Part shown: positions 1-5,709 of the stretch, one piece after another | Layout: every line of letters starts with the position of its first letter | Numbering within the stretch: position 1 is the first letter of the stretch | Source: an uncultured Prevotella sp. | GTDB lineage: Bacteria; Bacteroidota; Bacteroidia; Bacteroidales; Bacteroidaceae | Direction: 5' to 3' | Assembly (NCBI GenBank): GCA_934217675.1 | Contig: CAKQCV010000100.1 | Location: 1 to 7,291, forward strand | DNA length: 7,291 nucleotides | Notes under the pieces: model-generated | Seen by the model: only the letters and a program-made list of their open reading frames with translations | What the model was told of the DNA's origin: nothing | Database searches by the model: none | Position numbers and translations under genes: made by a program

Positions 1-2
1 GA

Positions 3-56
3 TTTGAAATAACTGACGAAAACGAAGAAGAGTACATTATGATATGTAAGCTTTAA
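3..56 (+). CDS. Possible 3' end of an unidentified rightward gene (partial)
   Basis: The third forward frame is open from the left edge and ends at TAA (54-56), giving 17 residues ending in EEYIMICKL; the other two forward frames stop at once. The acidic stretch followed by a short hydrophobic end is compatible with a protein C-terminus, but 17 residues are too few to name a family. It would converge on the minus-strand mobilization genes, whose last stop is at 81-83. No convincing terminator hairpin is visible between the two. It may simply be a chance open frame. Confidence 0.25.
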   Translation, partial: FEITDENEEEYIMICKL

Positions 57-80
57 TTCGTCAAATTCCAGTTTGCACGG

Positions 81-595
81 CTATTCTAACTCTCCCTTTT
101 TCCTTTTCTGTTCAGTCTTATCACGCAGACTTACAAGATAATCGTCAATCGTCTGACTTGCCTTGTCCAGATCAGCATACTCTTTTTTGATGTAGCGGTA
201 TTCTTCTGACTTCCAACGCTCTTGTACTTCTCCAGTACAGGAGCGTTTTTCTTTGCATAATCTTTTTGTTTCCATGCTGAAAGGGACTTGTACTTGTCAT
301 GATACGGTTTACTGCGTTGAAATTGTCAGACAAGTTCTATCTGTTCTGACAAAGTGTTTATCTTTTTATCCAGATTTTCAATGCTCTGTGTAATCATTCC
401 ACGCCGTGCCATAACGGTCATGGTGGTCGGTTTCAACTCCGCTGTGCTGTGAACATTGTAACTTTCAAGCAGATTTATCATCTGGGTTACGTTCTTCATA
501 TTCTGAATATCTGCCAAATACTGCAAGCCACTGTTATCAAACTTATCATGGTCAAGAATCATCTTTCTGTGCGATGAGAATTGTTTAATTTTACG
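81..595 (-). pseudogene. Detached, decayed C-terminal part of the MobA-type relaxase
   Basis: This stretch continues the relaxase reading frame after the amber codon at 596-598. In the same frame it reads RKIKQFSSHRK and then 78 residues starting MILDHDKFDNS, which look like the linker and coiled-coil region following a relaxase catalytic domain. The frame meets a TGA at 326-328, continues in register with QFQRSKPYHDKYKSL, and somewhere around 200-250 protein-like sequence moves to another frame, which ends with a lysine/glutamate-rich coiled coil (EERYIK-like region, ending KGELE) at the TAG at 81-83. From 1330 to 81 there are 1250 bases; adding one lost base gives exactly 416 codons plus a stop, which supports a single-base deletion. 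Both internal stops could each come from one C-to-T change (CAG to TAG, CGA to TGA). Neither fragment has a good ribosome binding site, so they are probably not translated separately. Confidence 0.75.
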
Positions 596-1330
596 CTAAA
601 TATTCTCAGGCAGATAGTAATATCCCAGTGTTTTCGCTCTGGCAAAGCGTTGCTGTCCCTGCATACGAAATTTAAGAGAAATCATGTTTTCTGGTTTGTA
701 AACTGCTTTGATTCCGTTCAATCTGCACTTTTCCAAAAATTCCTCAAACGTATCAGACCGCTGAATGATACAGTCCAGTTCATAGCGAAGTTTTTCTTTC
801 CATGATAAACATTGCTGTTGTTTCTCCCATTCATAATGCGAAATACCCTTACCGATTACCCCGTTTGCAACCACAGACAGCCCCATTTCCTTGCACACCT
901 CATCAGAAATCTGACGGATTTTCTTCCACGCAGGATTATATTTTGTATCCATGAGTGTACCAAACGTTCTGTAATTTTCCATATTGGTTTTGCAGAAAAT
1001 AATGTGATTATGGATATGCTCTTTGTCTGTATGCGTTGCGAGAACATACTTGTATTTTCCCTGAAAGAGTTTGTCGCATAGCATCAATCCAGCCTGATGT
1101 ACCTGTTCTGCTGTTGCTTCATTCGGTGCAAAACTCTGTATGATATGATAACTGAGAACACTCACTGTATTTCTTCCCATGCTTCTCAGTTTGCTGAACT
1201 CGTCAGAAATCTCAGCTGCATTTCCCCAGCAGCCGTATCGGGTAACATATGCTGCTTTATCAGGATTCATGATATACTGGATGGATTTATCTTCTGTAAC
1301 TCGGATTGGATGGATTGAAGTTGTTGCCAT
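596..1330 (-). CDS. mobA: MobA-type relaxase, catalytic domain, truncated by an in-frame amber codon
   Basis: Relaxases nick one strand at oriT, stay covalently bound to the 5' end through a tyrosine, and lead it into a recipient. The 244-residue product has the expected N-terminus (MATTSIHPIR), a likely catalytic tyrosine Y19 in the SIQYIMNPDK context, the SYHIIQSFAP strand (60-69), and the metal-binding histidine motif HTDKEHIHNH (100-109), which is motif III of the MobA/VirD2 group. The end, ARAKTLGYYYLPENI, is where homologues run on into a longer C-terminal region; here TAG follows directly. AGGAGG at 1344-1349 lies 13 nt before the ATG, inside the upstream mobC-like gene, with which the first 64 nt overlap, so the two are probably translationally coupled. 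The catalytic domain is complete, so the short protein might still nick DNA, but loss of the C-terminal region probably impairs it. Family call is firm; activity is unknown. Confidence 0.88.
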   Translation of the reverse strand: MATTSIHPIRVTEDKSIQYIMNPDKAAYVTRYGCWGNAAEISDEFSKLRSMGRNTVSVLSYHIIQSFAPNEATAEQVHQAGLMLCDKLFQGKYKYVLATHTDKEHIHNHIIFCKTNMENYRTFGTLMDTKYNPAWKKIRQISDEVCKEMGLSVVANGVIGKGISHYEWEKQQQCLSWKEKLRYELDCIIQRSDTFEEFLEKCRLNGIKAVYKPENMISLKFRMQGQQRFARAKTLGYYYLPENI

Positions 1331-1620
1331 ATCTCAGTCACTCCCTCCTGCAACTCATAAAGCTCCTGTTTGTAAATACGGCTTGTGGAGTTCACTCTGT
1401 GTGCAATCTGATTGACGTTGTTTGCTACACCCATAACCGCCTGCCGTATTTTTTTCAGTTCCTCATGGTCGTATTCGAGATAGATTCCATTCACGACCTG
1501 CTGACGAAGATATGCACTGACAGAGGACATTCCTGACAACGCAAAGCGTTTTTCAAGTACCTCTGCTTCTGATTCTGTCAGCCTGATGACATACCGCTTG
1601 TCTACTTTTTCTGTTTTCAT
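1267..1620 (-). CDS. mobC: MobC-type mobilization accessory protein
   Basis: This 117-residue protein is a relaxosome accessory factor: members bind near oriT and help the relaxase open the DNA. The N-terminal part (about 5-47) has the pattern of a ribbon-helix-helix-like DNA-binding fold (KRYVIRLTESEAEVLEK, then a helix around SVSAYLRQQ). The middle carries the family signature NNVNQIAHRVN (67-77), and the rest is a predicted helical or coiled-coil tail. AAGGAG at 1633-1638, 12 nt before the ATG, supports this start. It is the first gene of the leftward mobilization unit and overlaps the relaxase by 64 nt in another frame, a common arrangement for MobC/MobA pairs. No damage is visible, in contrast with the relaxase behind it. 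The candidate oriT lies immediately upstream, as expected for a protein acting there. Confidence 0.85.
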   Translation of the reverse strand: MKTEKVDKRYVIRLTESEAEVLEKRFALSGMSSVSAYLRQQVVNGIYLEYDHEELKKIRQAVMGVANNVNQIAHRVNSTSRIYKQELYELQEGVTEIWQQLQSIQSELQKINPSSIS

Positions 1621-1684
1621 TTTGTTGTTGTTCTCCTTATCGTTGTTTATCTTTACACACCGTCAGGTGGTTTTTCAGAGGGTC

Positions 1685-1702
1685 TTAGGGATTCTTCCCT
1701 AA
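1685..1702. repeat. Perfect 7-bp hairpin, part of the candidate oriT
   Basis: TTAGGGA and TCCCTAA flank the 4-base loop TTCT, forming a perfect short inverted repeat between the mobC-like gene and the larger hairpin at 1709-1754. There is no T-run on either side to make it a terminator. Its place next to a relaxase operon suggests a recognition or termination element of oriT. Confidence 0.6.
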
Positions 1703-1705
1703 CAA

Positions 1706-1754
1706 GCGGATGATTGGCAGGCGGTCATTTTCTGACCGTTCGTGCCACATCATC
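1706..1754. other. Candidate origin of transfer (oriT) with long interrupted hairpin
   Basis: Three consecutive arms pair: GATGAT (1709-1714) with ATCATC (1749-1754), GGCA (1716-1719) with TGCC (1743-1746), and CGGTCA (1722-1727) with TGACCG (1733-1738) around the loop TTTTC. That gives 16 base pairs in 46 nt. MOBP-type oriT regions usually have an inverted repeat followed at one side by the nick site, and lie upstream of the mob genes, as here. On the minus strand the inner repeat is followed by AATCATCCGC (1715 down to 1706), whose CATCC recalls the ATCCTG core of RP4-like nick sites. That resemblance is weak, and the nick position is not established. Confidence 0.5.
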
Positions 1755-1941
1755 GTTGCTTGCTACTCCAGATCAGCTGTGTCAGCCCATTCTCTTTTCT
1801 GCATCGCTTTTCCTCTCATATATCACGCAATTTTTAGAGAGAAACGCAACCGATTTTCTGCTGTAAATCCGATTGTTTATTGAATATTTACACTTTTCGT
1901 TCGTTTTCACATTCAACTACAGGTTTTTCTGAATGCAAATA
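1755..1941. other. Intergenic DNA without a recognizable gene
   Basis: Together with the flanking sites, the stretch 1621-2048 lacks any convincing coding frame. Only a 17-codon minus-strand frame beginning ATGAGAGGAAAAG can be read, with no family resemblance, and it was not called. The sequence is AT-rich, with pyrimidine runs, and separates the divergent mob and recombinase units, so promoters for both are expected here. Confidence 0.6.
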
Positions 1942-1950
1942 TGCTACAAT
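1942..1950 (+). promoter_or_regulatory. Candidate extended -10 promoter for the first recombinase
   Basis: TGCTACAAT matches the extended -10 form TGnTATAAT with one mismatch. No good -35 hexamer lies 16-18 bp upstream, which extended -10 promoters can tolerate. Transcription would begin near 1957 and give a leader of about 90 nt containing both palindromes (1989-2000 and 2009-2026). A second AT-rich candidate, TATAAC at 1982-1987, is weaker. Confidence 0.35.
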
Positions 1951-1988
1951 ATCCGCAGCATAAATTTATGGAAAGATTGTATATAACA

Positions 1989-2000
1989 TTGAACGTTCAA
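1989..2000. repeat. Perfect 12-bp palindrome, possible operator
   Basis: TTGAACGTTCAA is a perfect palindrome 49 bp before the first recombinase start. Its place between the candidate promoter and the gene fits a dimer-binding operator or a recombinase-binding half-site pair. No protein is assigned. Confidence 0.5.
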
Positions 2001-2008
2001 ATATGATT

Positions 2009-2026
2009 ATGAATACCGGTATTCAT
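2009..2026. repeat. Perfect 18-bp palindrome directly before the first recombinase
   Basis: ATGAATACC is followed immediately by its reverse complement GGTATTCAT, with no spacer, ending 22 bp before the chosen start codon and just before the Shine-Dalgarno sequence. It could be an operator for autoregulation, or in RNA a hairpin next to the ribosome binding site. A role as recombination core is also conceivable because serine recombinases bind symmetric sites, though perfect symmetry would remove the directionality of the crossover. Confidence 0.55.
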
Positions 2027-2048
2027 GATTCAGGAAGGAGTTCTGAAC

Positions 2049-3632
2049 ATGGATTTTACAGACAAATTGGATATACTCTACGCCCGCCGTTCCAGCGAGG
2101 ACGGCAAAGATGGTGAGAGTATTGAAAATCAGGTTGCATTACTCAAGCAGTATGCAGCTGACAAAGGGTACTATAACATTAAGGTTGTCACAGATGACGG
2201 ATATACAGGTACGAACTTTAACAGACCCGGCTTTCAGGAAGCCTTTGCTCTCATTCAGCACAGACGTGTCGGACGCTTTATCGTAAAAGATCTGTCCCGT
2301 CTTGGCAGAAATACAATTGAAGTTGGTCAATATATTGGAGTGATTTTTCCACGTTTCGGTGTAGAATTTATCTCCATACATGACGGACCGGAATCCAGTG
2401 ATCCTGACAGCTTGGTAACGCAGTTCAAAAACATCATGAACGAATACTATGCAAAGGATATTTCGGATAAGCAAAAGCTTTCGCTTCAGGCAAGAAGCAA
2501 CAGCGGCAGACATATTGCTTCGACACCTACATACGGATATAAGCTTGACCCCAATGACCGTCACCACTGGATCATTGATGAGCCTGCCGCAGAAGTGGTA
2601 AGACTTGTTTTCAAATACTACAATGAAGGTATGCAGGTGTCAGAGATTGCCCGTACACTGGAAAAAGCAAAATATCCTGCACCGTCTCATTACCGCAAAC
2701 GTGTGGTAAAAGGTTCAAGAACAGAAAAGAACCCCTATCACTGGACAGGCAGCAGTGTAACTGCTATTCTGAAACGTCAGGAGTACGTTGGTGATACGGT
2801 AAACTTTAAGACATATCATACAAGTTTCAAAGATAAGCAAGTGCGTTATCGTGATGAAGAAAGCTTTACCATTATCCGTGATACACAGGAAGCTATTATC
2901 TCCCGTGAGGAATATGAAAAGGCAAAGAAACGCCGAAAGTCAACCAGACGTGTGATTCAGACCAGAGAAAGGCATCTGCTTGACGATATGATATTCTGCG
3001 AAGATTGCGGGAAAAAGATGTATCTGAACTTCCGCAAATACGCAGGCGGAAACTGCTATGTGTATATATGCGACAGCTATCGCAAAAAGAAAGGCTGCAC
3101 TTCTCATTATGTACAGGAAACAGAAGTGATCGAATCCGTTCTTCACGCAGTACGTCAAATTTTTGATATGTACAAACTGGATAAGAACGAATGCAGGCGT
3201 ACTCTTGTAAGGTGGATTTGTCGGCGAAATGAAACGAGAACCCGTGAAGTCAATGAACGCATCAAAGAAATCACAGACAGATTGAATACGATCAATAAAA
3301 CGGAACAGGCTCTTTTTGAGCAGAAACTGCAACAGGAAATTTCGCAGGAAACCTTTACAAATATTACGGTAAGCATAAACGCTGAATCGGAATCACTCAG
3401 AACGGAATACGGGAAACTTCTGATTTTGCTCGACAGCTTTGATGACCAGAAAAAGAGCGTCACTCGTTTCTTAACAAAGGTTGGAACATTTGCTGATATG
3501 GAAATCACCAAAGATGACCGATACATTTTAGAGCAGCTTATTGAAAAGGTAACGATTCAGGAAATTGAAACAAGAATAAAGGTGCTTGTCTATTTCGTTG
3601 ACATTGGCTTGATTTCAGTTGCTGCACTTTGA
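2049..3632 (+). CDS. Large serine recombinase, TndX/TnpX-like (527 aa)
   Basis: Large serine recombinases excise and integrate mobile DNA by a four-strand break with a 5'-phosphoserine link. The start at 2049 is chosen over the in-frame ATG at 2025 because AGGAAGGAG (2032-2040) sits 8 nt before it; the earlier ATG lies in the 18-bp palindrome without a ribosome binding site. Numbered from 2049, the resolvase-type catalytic domain covers about 8-145, with nucleophile S15 in LYARRSSED, the DDGYTGTNFNRP loop and the arginine motif DLSRLGRN. The recombinase DNA-binding domain covers about 155-285. A zinc ribbon follows with C317, C320, C341 and C350, then a coiled coil of about 395-475 with a short C-terminal domain ending VYFVDIGLI. 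Length is close to TndX of Tn5397 (533 residues). It is first of two tandem recombinase genes and appears intact. Element ends and specificity cannot be read here. Confidence 0.93.
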   Translation: MDFTDKLDILYARRSSEDGKDGESIENQVALLKQYAADKGYYNIKVVTDDGYTGTNFNRPGFQEAFALIQHRRVGRFIVKDLSRLGRNTIEVGQYIGVIFPRFGVEFISIHDGPESSDPDSLVTQFKNIMNEYYAKDISDKQKLSLQARSNSGRHIASTPTYGYKLDPNDRHHWIIDEPAAEVVRLVFKYYNEGMQVSEIARTLEKAKYPAPSHYRKRVVKGSRTEKNPYHWTGSSVTAILKRQEYVGDTVNFKTYHTSFKDKQVRYRDEESFTIIRDTQEAIISREEYEKAKKRRKSTRRVIQTRERHLLDDMIFCEDCGKKMYLNFRKYAGGNCYVYICDSYRKKKGCTSHYVQETEVIESVLHAVRQIFDMYKLDKNECRRTLVRWICRRNETRTREVNERIKEITDRLNTINKTEQALFEQKLQQEISQETFTNITVSINAESESLRTEYGKLLILLDSFDDQKKSVTRFLTKVGTFADMEITKDDRYILEQLIEKVTIQEIETRIKVLVYFVDIGLISVAAL

Positions 3633-3640
3633 TAACAAAT

Positions 3641-3663
3641 GCGACGATTCGGCGACAATCTCG
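3641..3663. repeat. Short tandem near-repeat between the recombinase genes
   Basis: GCGACGATTCG (3641-3651) is followed directly by GCGACAATCTCG (3652-3663), differing by one substitution and one extra base. It follows the stop codon of the first recombinase by 8 bp. It may be chance or a protein-binding site. Confidence 0.3.
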
Positions 3664-3672
3664 TAATAACTA

Positions 3673-3701
3673 TTGAAAAAAGTCCTCTTATGCGCTATTC
3701 T
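3673..3701 (+). promoter_or_regulatory. Candidate promoter for the second recombinase
   Basis: TTGAAA (3673-3678) and TATTCT (3696-3701) are separated by exactly 17 bp, matching the -35 and -10 consensus at 5 of 6 and 4 of 6 positions. Transcription would begin near 3708, giving a leader of about 25 nt that carries the ribosome binding site but not the left arm of the inverted repeat at 3680-3727. Confidence 0.35.
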
Positions 3702-3727
3702 TAATAGGAAAGCGTACAGGAGGACTT
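3680..3727 (+). promoter_or_regulatory. Inverted repeat whose right arm covers the Shine-Dalgarno sequence of the second recombinase
   Basis: AAGTCCTC (3680-3687) is the exact reverse complement of GAGGACTT (3720-3727). The right arm includes most of AGGAGGA (3718-3724), the ribosome binding site of the following gene. The 32-nt loop contains a small hairpin CTATT/AATAG (3695-3699 with 3703-3707). In a read-through transcript from the first recombinase the pairing would hide the ribosome binding site. As DNA, the left arm lies inside the candidate promoter spacer, so an operator role is equally possible. Confidence 0.5.
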
Positions 3728-3733
3728 ATGTTT

Positions 3734-5644
3734 ATGTATGATAAAATCACAGCCTTGTACTGTCGGTATTCACGAGATGACGGACAGGAAACGGAAAACG
3801 CAAGTATTACACATCAAAAAGAATTGCTGAAAGAATATGCGGAAAATAACGGTTATCTCAATCTGCGGTACTATGTTGATGACGGATATACAGGGACAAA
3901 CTTTAACCGACCTGATTTTCAGCGTATGATGGAAGATGTAGAAAACGGTATTATCGAAACCATTGTTGTAAAAGATATGAGCCGATTCGGAAGGAATTAT
4001 ATTCTGGTGGGTCAGTATGTGGAACTTGTTCTGCCGCAGCATCATGTCAGAGTGATCGGCATAACCGATAACTACGATTCCTATAACACAGAAAATGATC
4101 TGTTTGTTTTTGAAAGTATCTTTGCCGAAATGTATGCCGCTGATATTTCCAAAAAGATCACTTATGCAAAGCATACCCTTGGCATGAATGGAGTCAAATT
4201 GAAATCACGTCCGCTTTATGGTTATAAACTGGTTGACGGCGATCATAATCGGTGGGAAATCGATGAGGAGTCTGCTAAGATTGTACGAATGATTTTTGAT
4301 ATGTTCCTGCATCAGAATATGTCGATCAATTCTATTGCAAAATACCTGAGAACCAATAAAGTGCCGACACCGAGTGCGTACATGGGATACAAATATACAA
4401 AGGTCGGTACTTCTTATGGCTGGTTGTTTCAAACAGTCAGACGACTGCTTGAATTTCAGGAATACTGCGGAGATACCGTGAATTTCAAAACAAAAACAAC
4501 ATCGTATAAATCCAAATCAAGGCTCTTTCTCCCAAAAGAAAATTGGGTTGTTTTTGAAAATCAGCATCCTGCCATAATCAGCAGAGAAGATTTTGAAAAG
4601 ACACAGGAAAAGCTGAAAACCATATCAAAGAACTCATTTTCACCATCAAACGAGATGAAAAATGATACCTTTTTCAGAAATAAATGTGTTTGTGCAAAAT
4701 GTGGAGCAAAGATGCACCGAAGGCATAGTGTCAATGGTGTGTATTTTGTCTGTAAAACGTATATGCAATATGGCACTTGCTGTTCCAATCACATAACTGA
4801 AAATGAACTGCGAAGAATCACGCTCGACCACCTTAAAAAGCTTTATATGGCTGTTAAAGACGGCAGAGATACACTCATCACGCAACTTGGATTAAATCAG
4901 CTTACCGAACTTGACAAGCAGATCAAAGATGCTGAAAATCGAGTCAGTGCCATCAGCAAACTTTTGACAGAGCTATATGAAAAGAAATTTCAAGGCAAAT
5001 TATCAGATTCAGAATTCAGGACTCAATCAAGAGCATTAAGCTGTGAAAAGGAAGAACTGCTTCAATTTCTTTCGGATGTTACTGTACGAAAATCCATAAT
5101 CAGCAAAAAGTTTCTTTCTGTCACCGAAATACTGAACAGAATAGAAAGCTACAGATTATCGGAGTTAGATGCTGTCACGCAGGAGATATGCGATGCCTTG
5201 ATTGAAAAAATCGTGATCGATGAGCCAATGGGACAGAAAGAAAAGAATTACGGAAAACGCATCGTTGACATCTATATTTATGAACTCGGCAATCTTTCTG
5301 ATTTGGTGGATGTGCGGTTTAAGCCATACTCACAGCGTATAAAAGAAATCGCCCCTCAATTATTGCTTGAAAGGCGATGTGATACAGCGAATGTGGTAGA
5401 AGCTTTGGCAACAAAACGTACAAGCTTAAAAAGTGCTCTTGCAGAAGAAGGTACAAACTTTCAGACTGTAATTGTTGAAGTACGCAAAGAGATTCTGATT
5501 GATGCCATTAAAAAGGGGCTTTCCATAAAAGAAATCTATCCTTTGCTCGGCTACCCTGAGCCTTCCAATGTTTATTGGTTTGCAAAACGGTTTTTAGGTA
5601 TGAGTTTCAATGATTTCTATCGCAAAACAAGAAAAGAAATATGA
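3734..5644 (+). CDS. Large serine recombinase with C-terminal AraC-type DNA-binding domain (636 aa)
   Basis: This is a second large serine recombinase, related to its neighbour but about 110 residues longer. ATG at 3734 is preferred because AGGAGGA (3718-3724) lies 9 nt before it; the in-frame ATG at 3728 is only 3 nt from the ribosome binding site and would add MF. Numbered from 3734, the catalytic domain spans about 4-150 with nucleophile S13 in LYCRYSRDD, DDGYTGTNFNRP, and DMSRFGRN. The recombinase domain spans about 155-290. The zinc ribbon has C320, C323, C340 and C349 or C350. A coiled coil covers about 390-480. Residues 550-636 then read as an AraC-family domain: a first helix-turn-helix (NVVEALATKRTSLKSALAEE), GTNFQ, an EVRKE helix, and a second unit with LSIKEIYPLLGYPEPSN, FAKRFLGMSFNDFYRK. 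I know no such tail in TndX, TnpX or Ccr proteins. It may steer site choice, directionality or expression. A terminator follows 6 nt after the stop. Confidence 0.92.
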   Translation: MYDKITALYCRYSRDDGQETENASITHQKELLKEYAENNGYLNLRYYVDDGYTGTNFNRPDFQRMMEDVENGIIETIVVKDMSRFGRNYILVGQYVELVLPQHHVRVIGITDNYDSYNTENDLFVFESIFAEMYAADISKKITYAKHTLGMNGVKLKSRPLYGYKLVDGDHNRWEIDEESAKIVRMIFDMFLHQNMSINSIAKYLRTNKVPTPSAYMGYKYTKVGTSYGWLFQTVRRLLEFQEYCGDTVNFKTKTTSYKSKSRLFLPKENWVVFENQHPAIISREDFEKTQEKLKTISKNSFSPSNEMKNDTFFRNKCVCAKCGAKMHRRHSVNGVYFVCKTYMQYGTCCSNHITENELRRITLDHLKKLYMAVKDGRDTLITQLGLNQLTELDKQIKDAENRVSAISKLLTELYEKKFQGKLSDSEFRTQSRALSCEKEELLQFLSDVTVRKSIISKKFLSVTEILNRIESYRLSELDAVTQEICDALIEKIVIDEPMGQKEKNYGKRIVDIYIYELGNLSDLVDVRFKPYSQRIKEIAPQLLLERRCDTANVVEALATKRTSLKSALAEEGTNFQTVIVEVRKEILIDAIKKGLSIKEIYPLLGYPEPSNVYWFAKRFLGMSFNDFYRKTRKEI

Positions 5645-5650
5645 TCTGAC

Positions 5651-5684
5651 TGCACTTGGACAGAAATGTTCAGGTGCATTTTGT
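5651..5684 (+). terminator. Rho-independent terminator after the recombinase genes
   Basis: TGCACTTGGACA (5651-5662) pairs with TGTTCAGGTGCA (5667-5678) around a GAAA tetraloop, giving a 12-bp stem with two G-U pairs, followed by TTTTGTCT. It begins 6 bp after the recombinase stop. Read on the minus strand the stem is not followed by a T-run, so it serves the plus strand; any effect on the convergent sirtuin operon would be weak. Confidence 0.82.
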
Positions 5685-5709
5685 CTATGGTAGATAAATA
5701 ATGAATCGC

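Noticed and set aside
81..275. Separate 64-residue minus-strand gene
   Set aside because: It has no ribosome binding site, and its second half reads as the frameshifted coiled-coil end of the relaxase; its first half is an out-of-frame reading of the relaxase itself.
326..598. Reassignment of TAG or TGA to an amino acid in the relaxase
   Set aside because: Other genes in the window end naturally at TGA, the relaxase frame itself ends at TAG, and an additional frameshift points to decay.
581..1081. Plus-strand open frames opposite the relaxase
   Set aside because: They are rich in Phe, Cys and Ile without family features and lie opposite a clear relaxase gene with conserved motifs.
2025..2048. 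Longer start for the first recombinase at ATG 2025
   Set aside because: This ATG overlaps the 18-bp palindrome, lacks a ribosome binding site, and a strong AGGAAGGAG stands between it and the ATG at 2049 at good spacing.
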